Positions 17,516 through 26,473 of a stretch of DNA of 64,000 bases are shown piece after piece. The position numbers and the translations under genes are program-made. A model generated the notes under the pieces. That model had not been told where the DNA came from. It was given only the letters and a program-made list of their open reading frames with translations, and did no database searches. Source of the stretch: Neisseria bacilliformis (GTDB taxonomy: Bacteria; Pseudomonadota; Gammaproteobacteria; Burkholderiales; Neisseriaceae); assembly GCF_014055025.1 (NCBI RefSeq), contig NZ_CP059571.1:2046001-2110000 (forward strand), written 5' to 3'. Each line of letters begins with the position of its first letter. Position 1 is the stretch's first letter.

Positions 17516-18325
17516 TCAAAGCTGCGGCCACAGCCAGTCGGGCAGCGGCGGGGTGTCGAGGCCGAACTCGGGCGGGTAATCCGCGCCGGTGAGGTAGAGG
17601 CCGTCGGGCATGAAGGTGGGCGGGGCTTTGAGGCGGCTTTTGGCGGCGATGAGTTCGGCGAAGCCCGCCACGCTGAGCCTGCCGCTGCCAACGTACACCA
17701 GCGCACCGACGATGTTGCGCACCATGTGGTGCAGAAAGGCGTTGCCGTGCAAATCGAGTGCCATAAACCGCGCCGTGCCGCTCAGGCGCACGGAATACAG
17801 GGTTTTGACGGGGGATTTGGCCTGGCACTCGGCGGCGCGGAAGCTGGAAAAGTCGTGCGTGCCGACCAAAAGGGCGGCGGCCTCGCGCATGGGGGCGGGG
17901 TCGAGCGGGGTGTGCGTCCACCCTGCCCTGCCCGCTAAGAGCGGGGAGCGCACGGGGGCGGACTGCAACACGTAGCGGTAGCGGCGGCCGCAGGCATCGA
18001 AGCGGGCGTGGAAATGCGGGGGGACGTTGTGCACGCGCAGCACGGCCACGCCTTCGGGCAGCAGGCTGTTGGTGCCGCGCACCCAGGCTTGGCCGGGACG
18101 CTCGGCGGCGGTGTCGAAATGGACGACTTGGGCGGCGGCGTGCACGCCGGTGTCGGTGCGGCCGGCGGCGGTTACGGCAATGCGCTCGCCAGCGATGCCG
18201 CTTAACGCCTCTTCCAAAGCGGCCTGCACGGTGGGCACGCCGCCGGCCTGTTTCTGCCAGCCGAAAAAACGGCTGCCGTCGTAGGCGACGATTAGGGCAC
18301 GGCGGGTTTTGGGCGGTTCGGTCAT
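17516..18325 (-). CDS. truA: tRNA pseudouridine synthase A
   Basis: TruA makes pseudouridine at positions 38-40 of the tRNA anticodon arm. The 269-residue protein has the catalytic Asp in [12 protein letters not shown] (near residue 58), the early motif [14 protein letters not shown], and the C-terminal [17 protein letters not shown]. The length is normal for the family. TATAAT on this strand at 18358-18363, 33 bp before the start, is a likely -10 box. trpF lies directly downstream. Confidence 0.97.
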   Translation of the reverse strand: MTEPPKTRRALIVAYDGSRFFGWQKQAGGVPTVQAALEEALSGIAGERIAVTAAGRTDTGVHAAAQVVHFDTAAERPGQAWVRGTNSLLPEGVAVLRVHNVPPHFHARFDACGRRYRYVLQSAPVRSPLLAGRAGWTHTPLDPAPMREAAALLVGTHDFSSFRAAECQAKSPVKTLYSVRLSGTARFMALDLHGNAFLHHMVRNIVGALVYVGSGRLSVAGFAELIAAKSRLKAPPTFMPDGLYLTGADYPPEFGLDTPPLPDWLWPQL

Positions 18326-18357
18326 GGCACTCGGGCGGCGGGCGGGAAAAACGCGGC

Positions 18358-18363
18358 ATTATA
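18358..18363 (-). promoter_or_regulatory. Likely -10 box for truA
   Basis: ATTATA on the plus strand is TATAAT on the minus strand, about 33 bases before the truA ATG. No clear -35 is seen. Confidence 0.45.
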
Positions 18364-18424
18364 AAGAAAGGAAGAGGCCGTCTGAAAGGGCGGTTGCGCA
18401 TCCGCACGTTATGCCGCCGTGCTT

Positions 18425-18430
18425 TATAAT
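18425..18430 (+). promoter_or_regulatory. Likely -10 box for the Sel1-repeat gene
   Basis: A perfect TATAAT lies 45 bases before the ATG at 18475, with a DUS half-site between it and the start codon. Confidence 0.5.
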
Positions 18431-18474
18431 CGCGCCGTTTGCGCCTTTGTGGCCGTCTGAAAAAAGGAAACCGT

Positions 18475-19122
18475 ATGAAAACGAGGCTGTCCGCCGCCGC
18501 CCTGATCCTCGCTCTCTGCCTGCCCCCTGCGCAGGCCGATGTGGTATTTGCCGACCCGCCGCACTGGAAACAGCTGCACGAAGGCGAAACCGCATATCTC
18601 AACCGCGACTACCGCCGCGCGCTGCAAATCCTGCTGCCGCTGGCCGACAACGGCGACTACACCGTGCGTTCCATTGTGCAGCCCAAGCTGGCGCAGATTT
18701 ACGTGCTCGGCCCGGAGGGGGTGAAAAACCCGGCTGAAGCCGCCCGCTGGCTGCACAAGGCGGCCGAGGGCGGCGACATAGGTTCGCAGTATTATCTGGG
18801 GCTGCTCTATCTGCGCGGCCGCGACAGGGATTTCGACATCAAACCCGACGCAGCGCAGGCGGCCAAATGGTTTGCCAAAGCCGCAGAGCAGGGACACGCC
18901 GACGCCGCACTGACGCTGGCGTCAATATACGAAGAGGGCGCGGACGGCCTGCCGCAGGACATGGCCGCCGCCGCCAGGTGGTACCGGAAGGCGGCGGAGC
19001 TGGGCAAACCGAATGCGGCGGCGGTGCTCGCGCAGATGTACGCGCAGGGCGTCGGCGTGAAGCGGGACTTACGCGAGGCGGAAAAATGGCGGCGCAGGGC
19101 GGAACAGGACGGGGAGCGGTAA
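18475..19122 (+). CDS. Exported Sel1-like (TPR) repeat protein
   Basis: A 215-residue secreted protein with a signal peptide (MKTRLSAAALILALCLPPAQA). It has at least three Sel1-like repeats of about 36 residues: EAARWLHKAAEGGDIGSQYY, QAAKWFAKAAEQGHADAALT and AAARWYRKAAELGKPNAAAV. Such proteins act as periplasmic scaffolds; the partner is unknown. AAAAGGAAACCGT before ATG supports the start. It stands alone between truA (divergent) and gpmA (convergent) and is followed by two Kingella-type DUS. Confidence 0.88.
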   Translation: MKTRLSAAALILALCLPPAQADVVFADPPHWKQLHEGETAYLNRDYRRALQILLPLADNGDYTVRSIVQPKLAQIYVLGPEGVKNPAEAARWLHKAAEGGDIGSQYYLGLLYLRGRDRDFDIKPDAAQAAKWFAKAAEQGHADAALTLASIYEEGADGLPQDMAAAARWYRKAAELGKPNAAAVLAQMYAQGVGVKRDLREAEKWRRRAEQDGER

Positions 19123-19456
19123 GCGGCAGGCAGGCAGCCTGAAAACCTTGCAAAACCCCTGAGGCAGCCTGAAACTTTGCCTCTCTCCCGCTTGCAGGGG
19201 GAGGGTTGGGGTGGGGCGGTTGCGGCTTGGGCAATATTCGGAGCGTTGCAGGGGAACTTGCCCCGCCATAACGATGCGGATGGAAACAGTGGGTTGAGAC
19301 CCGCCCTGCGCGCTGCCGCATCACGAACCCGGTTTTCCCCGCAAACCCAAACCGCATGCGCGGCTTGCGCCGCACTCTGCCAACGGCAAGAGGCCGTCTG
19401 AAAACAAGATTTTCAGACGGCCTCTTTGTGTTGCGGACGGTGCGCCGCTTGGCGGT
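19123..19456. repeat. Spacer with Kingella-type DUS and decayed REP copies
   Basis: No gene is seen. AGGCAGCCTGAA occurs twice in the same orientation (19132-19143 and 19162-19173). A CTCTCTCCCGCTTGCAGGGG palindrome of a type common in proteobacteria lies at 19182-19218. Decayed right-hand REP ends follow (about 19288-19312 and 19352-19381), then an inverted AG-DUS pair (19389-19424) serving gpmA and the Sel1 gene. Confidence 0.75.
19389..19424. terminator. Bidirectional inverted DUS pair downstream of gpmA
   Basis: GAGGCCGTCTGAAAACAAG and its near complement form a hairpin with flanking T/A tracts. It lies 33 bp past the gpmA stop codon. Confidence 0.8.
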
Positions 19457-20140
19457 TTACAGATAGAATTTTTCCAACACGTTCAGTTTGTCGCCGAGTT
19501 GGTACACCAGCGGTTGTCCGGTGGGGATTTCCACACCCATGATGTCGTCGTCGGAGATGCCTTCGAGGTGTTTGACCAGGGCGCGCAGGCTGTTGCCGTG
19601 GGCGGCGACGAGGACGCGTTTGCCCGCCAAAACGGCGGGGGCGATGCGGTCCTGCCAGATGGGCAGCACGCGTTCGAGGGTGGTTTTGAGGTTTTCGCCG
19701 TCGGGGATGACGCTTTGCGGCAGGTGGGCGTAGCGCGGGTCTTTGCGGGCGGAGAATTCGTCGTCGGCATCGAGCAGGGGCGGCAGGGTGTCGTAGCTTC
19801 TGCGCCAGATGCGCACTTGTTCGTCGCCGTATTGTTCGGCTGTTTGTTGTTTGTCCATGCCTTGCAGGCGGCCGTAGTGGCGTTCGTTCAGCCGCCAGCT
19901 TTTGATTTGCGGAACATACAGTTGGCCGCATTCTTCGAGCACGATGTTGCAGGTTTTGATGGCGCGGGTGAGCACGGAGGTGAAGGCAAGGTCGAAGGCG
20001 TAGCCGTTTTCTTTGAGTTTGCGCCCGGCCGCCTGCGCTTCGGCGACGCCCTGTGCGCTGAGGTTGACGTCGCGCCAGCCGGTGAAGAGGTTTTTGGCGT
20101 TCCATTCGCTCTGGCCGTGGCGGATGAAGACGAGTTCCAT
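19457..20140 (-). CDS. gpmA: 2,3-bisphosphoglycerate-dependent phosphoglycerate mutase
   Basis: GpmA interconverts 3- and 2-phosphoglycerate in glycolysis and gluconeogenesis. It has 227 residues, the usual length. The phosphohistidine motif is [11 protein letters not shown] (His8-9 region), with [11 protein letters not shown] near residue 85 and [11 protein letters not shown] carrying the second catalytic His near 182. The start at 20140 follows AAAGGAGCAAACC. The upstream in-frame extension is only DUS and repeat sequence. Confidence 0.98.
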   Translation of the reverse strand: MELVFIRHGQSEWNAKNLFTGWRDVNLSAQGVAEAQAAGRKLKENGYAFDLAFTSVLTRAIKTCNIVLEECGQLYVPQIKSWRLNERHYGRLQGMDKQQTAEQYGDEQVRIWRRSYDTLPPLLDADDEFSARKDPRYAHLPQSVIPDGENLKTTLERVLPIWQDRIAPAVLAGKRVLVAAHGNSLRALVKHLEGISDDDIMGVEIPTGQPLVYQLGDKLNVLEKFYL

Positions 20141-20167
20141 GGTTTGCTCCTTTGGGTTCGGGTTGGG

Positions 20168-20204
20168 GAAAGGCCGTCTGAAAAACGGTTTTTCAGACGG
20201 CCGC
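20168..20204. terminator. Inverted DUS pair between rnpB and gpmA
   Basis: AAGGCCGTCTGAAAAACGG and its complement form a hairpin just downstream of the RNase P RNA 3' end on the minus strand. Confidence 0.8.
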
Positions 20205-20216
20205 AATGGGGGCACG

Positions 20217-20582
20217 CGGGACGGACGGTAAGCCGGGTTCTGTCGTCGGACAGTCATTCATCTAGACCCGCCGTTGCCGGCGGGTTCGAGCGGCCTACCC
20301 GAACGCTCGGCGGGCAGCGTCTTTGCGTTCTGTTTGGCCTTGCTGCGGATGGGGTTTGGCCTGCCGCATCCGTTGCCGGATGCGCGGTGCGCTCTTACCG
20401 CACCTTTTCACCCTTGCCCGTGCTGCTTTTTCAAGCGGCCGTCGGCGGTTTTGCTTTCTGCGCCACTTTCCGTCGCGTTGCCACGCCCGGCCGTTAGCCG
20501 GCATCCTGCCCTGTGCAGCCCGGACTTTCCTCCCCGTATGCCTTACGCGATACGCGGCGACTGTCTGTCCGACCCGTGTGCG
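20217..20582 (-). ncRNA. rnpB: RNase P RNA (M1 RNA)
   Basis: This is the catalytic RNA of RNase P, which trims tRNA 5' leaders. On the minus strand it shows the bacterial type A core: GACAGTCGCCGCG near the 5' end, GAGGAAAGTCCGGGCTGCAC then AGGGCAGGATGCCGG (P4/CR-I region), and AAGGGTGAAAAGGTGCGGTA in the middle. The 3' part has GGTAGGCCGCTCGAACC, TAGATGAATGACTGTCC and the closing ACAGAACCCGGCTTACCG. The ends are estimated from pairing and promoter position. A TATAAT lies 7 bases upstream of the proposed 5' end. Confidence 0.95.
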
Positions 20583-20588
20583 GCGCGG

Positions 20589-20594
20589 ATTATA
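20589..20594 (-). promoter_or_regulatory. -10 box of rnpB
   Basis: TATAAT on the minus strand, placed so that transcription would begin near 20582. The expected -35 position falls in a DUS hairpin and has no good match to TTGACA. Confidence 0.6.
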
Positions 20595-20607
20595 GCGGAA
20601 ACGGGCA

Positions 20608-20640
20608 GAGGCCGTCTGAAAGTTTCAGACGGCCTCTGCC
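20608..20640. terminator. Inverted DUS pair upstream of rnpB
   Basis: GCAGAGGCCGTCTGAAA and its complement form a tight hairpin. A GTAG-type REP (20647-20678) adjoins it. It lies downstream of the coiled-coil gene on the minus strand. Confidence 0.7.
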
Positions 20641-20751
20641 GTTGGGGTAGGGGGTGTGGCGCAAGCCACGCACACGGTTTCGGTTTTGCGGGAAACTCGG
20701 ATTTTGTGGGACGGCATGGGTGGGTTTTCAGACGGCCTTCGGATACGGGTT

Positions 20752-21072
20752 TCAACGGCTGCCGTGGGCGGCCTGCCAGGCGGCGTTGAGGCGTTCGCCC
20801 GCCTGTTGCAGGGCGGTGTCGTTGGCGGCTTTCTGTTGCTGCATCTGTTCGAGCTGCTGCGTGTAGGTTTGGATGTCGGCTTCGGCGGCGGCTTTGCGCT
20901 GGCGGGCGTTGGTGAGTTTTTCTTCGGCGAAGGTGAGTTTGGAGCCGATGCTGTTTTGTTCGGACAGTGCCTGGCGGAAAGCGGCCTGCGCGCTGAGCAG
21001 TTCGTCGGAGGTTTCGGCTTGGGCGAAGGCGGCGGCGAGGATGAGGGCGGCGAGGGCGGGGCGGGCGGTCAT
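20752..21072 (-). CDS. Small exported coiled-coil protein, function unknown
   Basis: A 106-residue protein with a signal peptide (MTARPALAALILAAAFAQA) and a mature part that is almost all alpha-helical coiled coil, rich in Ala, Gln, Lys and Glu (EEKLTNARQRKAAAEADIQ). I do not recognise a family. A good ribosome binding site (AGGAGAACG) precedes the ATG at 21072. It lies alone between rnpB and the adhesin-E-like lipoprotein gene on the same strand. Confidence 0.7.
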   Translation of the reverse strand: MTARPALAALILAAAFAQAETSDELLSAQAAFRQALSEQNSIGSKLTFAEEKLTNARQRKAAAEADIQTYTQQLEQMQQQKAANDTALQQAGERLNAAWQAAHGSR

Positions 21073-21176
21073 GTCGTTCTCCTGATCTGGGGTGGGTATT
21101 CTGATGAGGCCGTCTGAAAAGACGGGAAAACGGTTGCGGCGGCGAAAATGCGCTTTCAGACGGCCTGCGGCGCACG

Positions 21177-21614
21177 CTATCCGGCGCAGACGATTTTGCG
21201 CTGTTCGTCGGTGAGCGAGTTGGGCGGCACGGCCATGGGGCGGATGTCCACGGCGGTGTAGGTTTCTTCGGAGATGATTTTGCCTTTGTCGTCGTAGAGG
21301 GTGGAGGAGACGAGGCGGAAAGTTTTGTTGGCGCAGTGCATTTCCCAGGTGCTGATGGCGGTTTTGTAGGGCGGCACGTTGACGAAGCGTTCGTTTTTCA
21401 TATCGACGACGATTTTGCGGTCGCGGAAGGTAACGAGCGGGCCGTTGCGGCGGATGCTGTTTTTGTCGAGCGCGAGCATCAGATTGCCGTTGCCCGCTTC
21501 GCCGAGGTTGTGCCAGTCGCCGCCGGCCTGCGGCACGTTGGCGGGGCAGCCGGCCAGTATCAGGGCGGCGGCGAGGGCGGTTGCGGACAGGCGCAGGGCG
21601 CGTTGGGCGTTCAT
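21177..21614 (-). CDS. Lipoprotein resembling surface-adhesin protein E
   Basis: A 145-residue lipoprotein (LILAGC, Cys23). The mature part has the layout of the surface-adhesin E family: DWHNLGEAGNGNLMLALDKNSIRRNG near the start, a central IVVDMKNE, then STWEMHCANKTFRLVSSTLY and a final C near the end (KIVCAG), with the two late cysteines likely paired. The name comes from Haemophilus protein E, which binds host matrix proteins; binding here is only inferred. TATAAT on this strand at 21653-21658 is a likely -10. Confidence 0.7.
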   Translation of the reverse strand: MNAQRALRLSATALAAALILAGCPANVPQAGGDWHNLGEAGNGNLMLALDKNSIRRNGPLVTFRDRKIVVDMKNERFVNVPPYKTAISTWEMHCANKTFRLVSSTLYDDKGKIISEETYTAVDIRPMAVPPNSLTDEQRKIVCAG

Positions 21615-21672
21615 TTGCTATCCTTTCAGACGGCCTTTACAATAACGCGCCCATTATAACGGAAAACCCTTT

Positions 21673-24021
21673 ATGTCCAAGCCGCGTGCGATTGAGATAC
21701 TGAACGAGGTGTTCGGCTACCCGGCGTTTCGCGGCAGCCAAGAGGAAATCGTCGAAACGCTCGCGGCGGGGCAGAGCCTGATGGTGCTGATGCCCACCGG
21801 CGGCGGCAAATCGCTGTGTTACCAGATTCCCGCGCTGATGCTTGATGGTACGGCAATCGTCGTTTCGCCGCTGATCGCGCTGATGAACGACCAAGTCGCC
21901 AACCTGCGCGCGGCGGGCGTGCACTGCGCGGCGGTGCACAGCGGCACTTCGGCCGAAGAGGCGCGGCAGATTGCCGAGGACATCGCCCAAGGCCGTCTGA
22001 AACTGCTTTATGTTTCGCCCGAACGCCTGGTTACCGAACGCTTTCTGCGTTTTCTCGACCACACCCCCGTCAGCCTGTTTGCCATCGACGAAGCCCACTG
22101 CGTCAGCCAGTGGGGGCATGACTTCCGCCCCGAATACCGCCAGCTCGGCCTTCTGGCCGACCGCTATCCCGCCGTCCCCCGCATCGCCCTCACCGCCACC
22201 GCCGACGCCGAAACCCGCGCCGACATCAAACACTACCTGCACCTGGAAAACGCCGCCGAATTTGTCGCCGGCTTCGACCGCCCCAACATCTACTACCAAG
22301 TCGTCGAAAAAAACGGCGGCAAAAAGCAGCTTTTGCAGTTTGTGAAACAGCAAAACGGCGAAAGCGGCATCGTCTACTGCCTGAGCCGCAAAAAAGTGGA
22401 CGACACCGCCGCGTTTTTAAACGAAAACGGCATCGCCGCCGCTGCCTACCACGCGGGCATGGGCATGGCCGAGCGCGAAGCCGCGCAGCACCGCTTCACC
22501 CACGAAGACGGCCTCGTCATCGTCGCCACCGTCGCCTTCGGCATGGGCATAGACAAACCCGACGTACGCTTCGTCGCCCACCTCGACATGCCCCAGAGCA
22601 TCGAACACTTCTATCAGGAAAGCGGCCGCGCCGGCCGCGACGGCCTGCCCGCCGAAAGCTGGCTGTGCTACGGCCTCAACGACTACGCCCTGCTGCGCGA
22701 ACGCATCCAAACCGGCAGCAGCGGCGAGTTTCAAAAACAAATCGAACTGCAAAAACTCGACGCCATGTTTGCCGTGTGCGAAACCGCCGAATGCCGCCGC
22801 GCCGCCCTCCTGCGCCACTTCGGCGAAACCATCCCCCCCTGCGGCCACTGCGACAACTGCCTGCACCCCCCCGAGCGCGCCGACGCCACCGAAAACGTGC
22901 GCAAACTCCTCAGCTGCGTCTACCGCGCCGGCCAACGCTTCCCCGCCGGCTACATCGCCAACCTCCTGCGCGGCAAAGCCGACCAGTGGATACGCGACAA
23001 CCGCCACGAGCAGCTCACCACCTACGGCATCGGCGCGGATTTGTCCGACAAAGAATGGCGCGCCGTCATCCGCCAGTGCATCGGCCTGGGCTACCTCGAA
23101 ACCGACGCGCAGCACTACCACGCCCTGCGCCTCACCGAAGCCGCCGTCCCCGTCCTCAAAGGCGTGCAAACCGTCCTCCTGCGCCCGCTCAAACGCGCCA
23201 AAGCCGCCGAACGCAGCCCCAAAGAAACCTGGCTGCGCACCGAACGCGAAGAACGCCTCTGGCAGGCACTGCGCCAATGGCGGCAGGCGCACGCCCGCGC
23301 CGAAGAAGTGCCCGCCTACGTCATCTGCGGCGACAAAACCCTGCGCGAACTGGTCGAACAACAGCCGCAAACCCCCGCCGCCCTGCACGACATCTACGGC
23401 CTGGGCGAAGCCAAAATCCAAAAATTCGGCGCGGAACTGCTCGCCGTCTGCCAAAACGCCGCCTCCGAAGGCCAAAGGCCGTCTGAAAACCCGCAAAACC
23501 CGTTTTCAGACGGCCTCCAAGCCCCCGCAGAGCCGCCCGCCGAGCTCCACCCCCGCCGCGCCGAACTCGAAACCGCCCTGCGCCAATGGCGGCGGCAGCG
23601 CGCCGAAGCCGAAAACACCGCCGAACACACCGTCTGCCCCGACGACAGCCTCGCCGACCTCGCCGCCTTCCCCCCCGCCCAAGCCGGCGACCTCGCCGCC
23701 GTCTACGGCCTCGGCGACACCCGCATCGCCAAATACGGCGCGGACATCCTCGCCCTCTGCCAACCCTTTTCAGACGGCCTCCCCCCCGCCGCGCAGCACC
23801 GCCGCGCCCTCGTACGCCGCCTGGGCGCGTGGTGCGCCGCCACCGCCGAGGCCGAAAACGAAGAACCCTTCCGCATCCTCAGCAAAAACACCCTCCGCGC
23901 CCTCGCCGCCAAACAGCCGCAAACCGCAGCCGAACTTGCCGCAATCTACGGCATCACCGAAGACAAAGCCGCCCGCTACGGCGCAGCCCTGCTCGAAATC
24001 TGCCGCCAAGAGGCCGTCTGA
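21673..24021 (+). CDS. recQ: ATP-dependent DNA helicase RecQ with multiple HRDC domains
   Basis: RecQ unwinds DNA in recombination and repair; in Neisseria it also takes part in pilin antigenic variation. It has 782 residues. The helicase core shows [35 protein letters not shown] and ESGRAGRDG, followed by a zinc site (ECRRAAL...CGHCDNC) and RQC. About three HRDC domains follow (near 525-595, 630-695 and 710-780), as in pathogenic Neisseria. Two DUS-rich linkers separate them: one translated as [16 protein letters not shown] (23475-23519), the other as PFSDGLPP. The protein ends QEAV on a DUS-derived stop codon. Confidence 0.97.
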   Translation: MSKPRAIEILNEVFGYPAFRGSQEEIVETLAAGQSLMVLMPTGGGKSLCYQIPALMLDGTAIVVSPLIALMNDQVANLRAAGVHCAAVHSGTSAEEARQIAEDIAQGRLKLLYVSPERLVTERFLRFLDHTPVSLFAIDEAHCVSQWGHDFRPEYRQLGLLADRYPAVPRIALTATADAETRADIKHYLHLENAAEFVAGFDRPNIYYQVVEKNGGKKQLLQFVKQQNGESGIVYCLSRKKVDDTAAFLNENGIAAAAYHAGMGMAEREAAQHRFTHEDGLVIVATVAFGMGIDKPDVRFVAHLDMPQSIEHFYQESGRAGRDGLPAESWLCYGLNDYALLRERIQTGSSGEFQKQIELQKLDAMFAVCETAECRRAALLRHFGETIPPCGHCDNCLHPPERADATENVRKLLSCVYRAGQRFPAGYIANLLRGKADQWIRDNRHEQLTTYGIGADLSDKEWRAVIRQCIGLGYLETDAQHYHALRLTEAAVPVLKGVQTVLLRPLKRAKAAERSPKETWLRTEREERLWQALRQWRQAHARAEEVPAYVICGDKTLRELVEQQPQTPAALHDIYGLGEAKIQKFGAELLAVCQNAASEGQRPSENPQNPFSDGLQAPAEPPAELHPRRAELETALRQWRRQRAEAENTAEHTVCPDDSLADLAAFPPAQAGDLAAVYGLGDTRIAKYGADILALCQPFSDGLPPAAQHRRALVRRLGAWCAATAEAENEEPFRILSKNTLRALAAKQPQTAAELAAIYGITEDKAARYGAALLEICRQEAV

Positions 24022-24116
24022 AAGCACAGCTTCGGCGCAGCCAAAACGCAGATTCGCCGCAGCCGAAACCCGAACTCCCGCTTTTGGCTGCGCCGAAGCT
24101 GCGCTTTCAGACGGCC
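24010..24116 (+). terminator. DUS-linked hairpin region after recQ
   Basis: The DUS holding the recQ stop is followed by the GCTTCGGCGCAGCCAAAACG repeat, and then in reverse by TTTTGGCTGCGCCGAAGCTG and a closing DUS at 24107-24116. The arms form a long stem, and it probably terminates recQ. Confidence 0.65.
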
Positions 24117-24274
24117 TCGCCTTATCCCCGCCTTACCAATCCCGCCCGAGAAGCGTACAATCCCGCCCGTGCAATACCTTTCCTGCCGGCGGTTTTCCGG
24201 CAGACCCGCTGCCAAACGAGCCTGCCCGCAAACCCGTCCGGTTTTCCAAAACCTCAGTTTGAAGGAACTTCACC

Positions 24275-25339
24275 ATGAAAGCAGCACGTTTCCACAACAA
24301 AGGCGACATCCGCATCGAAGACATCCCCGAACCCACCGTCGCCCCCGGCACGGTCGGCATCAATGTGGCCTGGTGCGGCATCTGCGGCACCGACCTGCAC
24401 GAATTTATGGAAGGCCCGATCTTCATTCCGCCCTGCGGCCACCCGCACCCGATTTCCGGCGAATCCGCGCCGGTAACGATGGGACACGAATTTTCCGGCG
24501 TGGTGTATGCCGTCGGCGAAGGCGTGGACGACATCAAAGTCGGCCAGCACGTTGTGGTCGAACCCTATATCGTGCGCGACGACGTACCCACCGGCCCGGG
24601 CAGCAACTACCACCTCTCCAAAGACATGAACTTCATCGGCCTGGGCGGCTGTGGCGGCGGCCTGTCCGAAAAAATCGCCGTCAAACGCCGCTGGGTGCAC
24701 CCGATTTCCGACAAAATCCCGCTTGACCAGGCCGCATTGATCGAGCCCCTGTCCGTCGGCCACCACGCCTATGTGCGCAGCGGCGCGAAAGCGGGCGACA
24801 CGGCACTGGTGGGCGGCGCGGGTCCGATTGGTCTGCTGCTGGCGGCGGTGTTGAAAGCCAAAGGCTTGAAAGTCATCATCACCGAATTGAGCAAAGCGCG
24901 CAAAGACAAAGCCCGCGAAGCCGGTGTGGCCGACCACATTCTCGACCCGTCGGAAGTGGACGTAGTGGAAGAAGTGAAGAAACTCACCAACGGCGAAGGC
25001 GTGGACGTGGCGTTTGAATGTACCAGCGTCAACAAAGTGATGGACACGCTGATTGAAGCCTGCAAACCCACCGCAAAAATGGTGATTGTGTCGATTTGGA
25101 GCCATCCGGCCACCATCAACGTGCACAGCGTGGTGATGAAGGAATTGGACGTGCGCGGCACGATTGCCTACTGCAACGACCATCAGGAAACCATCAAGCT
25201 GGTGGAAGAAGGCAAAATCAACCTCGAACCCTTCATCACCCAGCGCATCAAGTTGGACGAGCTGATTTCCGAAGGCTTCGAGCGTCTGATCCACAACAAC
25301 GAATCGGCGGTGAAGATTATCGTAAACCCAAATCTGTAA
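24275..25339 (+). CDS. bdh: 2,3-butanediol dehydrogenase (zinc-dependent MDR family)
   Basis: The enzyme should interconvert acetoin and (R,R)-2,3-butanediol with NAD(H). The 354-residue MDR protein has catalytic zinc ligands in WCGICGTDLHEF (Cys37) and MGHEFSG, and the Rossmann motif VGGAGPIGLLLAAVLKAKG. The structural-zinc cysteine lobe is absent, and the segment (EPYIV...NYHLSKDMNFIGLGG) reads like the B. subtilis BdhA form. The start at 24275 follows GAAGGAACTTCACC. It stands alone, with no acetolactate genes nearby. An inverted DUS pair terminates it. Confidence 0.88.
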   Translation: MKAARFHNKGDIRIEDIPEPTVAPGTVGINVAWCGICGTDLHEFMEGPIFIPPCGHPHPISGESAPVTMGHEFSGVVYAVGEGVDDIKVGQHVVVEPYIVRDDVPTGPGSNYHLSKDMNFIGLGGCGGGLSEKIAVKRRWVHPISDKIPLDQAALIEPLSVGHHAYVRSGAKAGDTALVGGAGPIGLLLAAVLKAKGLKVIITELSKARKDKAREAGVADHILDPSEVDVVEEVKKLTNGEGVDVAFECTSVNKVMDTLIEACKPTAKMVIVSIWSHPATINVHSVVMKELDVRGTIAYCNDHQETIKLVEEGKINLEPFITQRIKLDELISEGFERLIHNNESAVKIIVNPNL

Positions 25340-25353
25340 GCCGTTTGATGTAA

Positions 25354-25400
25354 TAAAGGCCGTCTGAAAACCTTGTTTCGGGGTTTTCAGACGGCCTTTT
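25354..25400. terminator. Inverted DUS pair after the butanediol dehydrogenase gene
   Basis: AAAGGCCGTCTGAAAACC, a short loop and the complement, followed by TTTT, 15 bp after the stop codon. Confidence 0.85.
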
Positions 25401-25430
25401 CGTGTTTTCAGACGGCCTCATGCGGGAATC

Positions 25431-25470
25431 GGCCGTCCCCGCCTGCGCGGGGATAACGTTTCTGAAAAAG
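25431..25470. repeat. DUS/dRS3-like hybrid repeat
   Basis: GGCCGTCCCCGCCTGCGCGG followed by GGATAACGTTTCTGAAA. It closely matches 35284-35320 and resembles dRS3, with CCCCGC arms in place of TTCCCGC. Confidence 0.6.
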
Positions 25471-25472
25471 CA

Positions 25473-25883
25473 TCAGCGCGCGCGGCAGGAAGTTTCCACT
25501 TTGTTGCCGTAGGGGTCGGTGAACTCGAAATAGGCTTCGCCGCCTTTCTGGTGCCACTCGGTCGCTTTGCCGTAGAGGCCGTTGGCGGAAACATAGCGTT
25601 CGCCCGAAGCGGCGATGTCGCCGGAGAGCACGGCGGTTTTGCCGTCCATGTTCAGCTCCATGCGGTTGCCGCCGGCGCGGCGGGCTTGGACGGAGAGACC
25701 GTTTTCGCACTCGAAGCGGCCGCCGCCCTGCCCTTCGCGGCCTTCGCCGCCACGGTGCTCGTGGGCGTGGTCGTGGCGGTGTTCGTGCTCATGGCCGCGT
25801 TCGTGGTCGTGGTCATGTTCGGGGGCGGCGCAGGCGGCCAGAGCCAGCGCGGCGGCCAGGGCGGTGAGGATTTTTGCTTTCAT
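25473..25883 (-). CDS. MliC-like (lysozyme inhibitor) lipoprotein with a His-rich N-terminus
   Basis: A 136-residue lipoprotein (ALAACAAP, Cys18). Directly after the lipid anchor comes a repetitive metal-ligand-rich stretch (EHDHDHERGHEHEHRHDHAH, residues about 22-41). A C-terminal domain of about 80 residues then resembles MliC/PliC inhibitors of c-type lysozyme, the fold also seen in neisserial ACP. It has FECENG at its start, NGLYGKATEWHQKGGEAYF in the middle and a final Cys (VETSCRAR) that could pair with the first. A good site, AGGAGTGTAC, precedes ATG 25883. The combination suggests lysozyme defence plus metal binding; the latter is inferred. Confidence 0.75.
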   Translation of the reverse strand: MKAKILTALAAALALAACAAPEHDHDHERGHEHEHRHDHAHEHRGGEGREGQGGGRFECENGLSVQARRAGGNRMELNMDGKTAVLSGDIAASGERYVSANGLYGKATEWHQKGGEAYFEFTDPYGNKVETSCRAR

Positions 25884-26125
25884 GTGTACACTCCTGTAAA
25901 ACAAATAAAACGGAAAACGCAGCCTGAATCCGTTGTCCGAATCAGACTGCCGCGCCATATTATGGGCAGGCCGCGTGCGCGGGCAAGGGCGTTTAACCCG
26001 AATTTACGTCCCGCGCACGCTGTCTGCCGCACGATAAAAACAGGTTAAACGCTTGCCGCGCCGCAAAAACTGCTTTACCCTGCGCCCGCCTGAAACTTCG
26101 GGCGACACATAAAGGAAACAGCAAG

Positions 26126-26395
26126 ATGAACAAAAAAACCGCTTTACTGACCGCACTCGTTTTGGCCGCCTCGGTGCACGCCGCGCAGGCCAAAGACATC
26201 AAAATCCAGGAAAACTCCGCCGGCTTGCCCGCGCCGCTGACGCAGAATCTGGCCAACACCGCCGTGTCGATGGGCGTGCAGGAGCCGCTGACGATTAAAA
26301 AATCCGGGGAGGGCGTGAGCATTTCGGGCAGCAACGCCACGCGTTGCAACATCAAGCTCAACGACGGCAAAATCGCCGGCGTAAGCTGCAAATAA
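26126..26395 (+). CDS. Small exported protein, function unknown
   Basis: An 89-residue protein with a clear signal peptide (MNKKTALLTALVLAASVHAAQA) and a short mature domain with two cysteines (RCNIKL and VSCK) that may form a disulfide. I do not recognise the family. AAGGAAACAGCAAG before ATG is a strong ribosome binding site. An inverted DUS pair at 26412-26450 terminates it. The 240 bp upstream contain no repeat unit and probably hold its promoter. Confidence 0.72.
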   Translation: MNKKTALLTALVLAASVHAAQAKDIKIQENSAGLPAPLTQNLANTAVSMGVQEPLTIKKSGEGVSISGSNATRCNIKLNDGKIAGVSCK

Positions 26396-26411
26396 ATAAA
26401 CCCCGCCATAC

Positions 26412-26450
26412 AAAAAGGCCGTCTGAAAACCTGTTTTCAGACGGCCTTTT
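26412..26450. terminator. Inverted DUS pair between convergent genes
   Basis: AAAGGCCGTCTGAAAACCTG and its complement form a hairpin between the small exported protein and the amino-acid binding lipoprotein, which converge on it. Confidence 0.85.
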
Positions 26451-26473
26451 GATATGCGGCGCAATCGCGCGCT

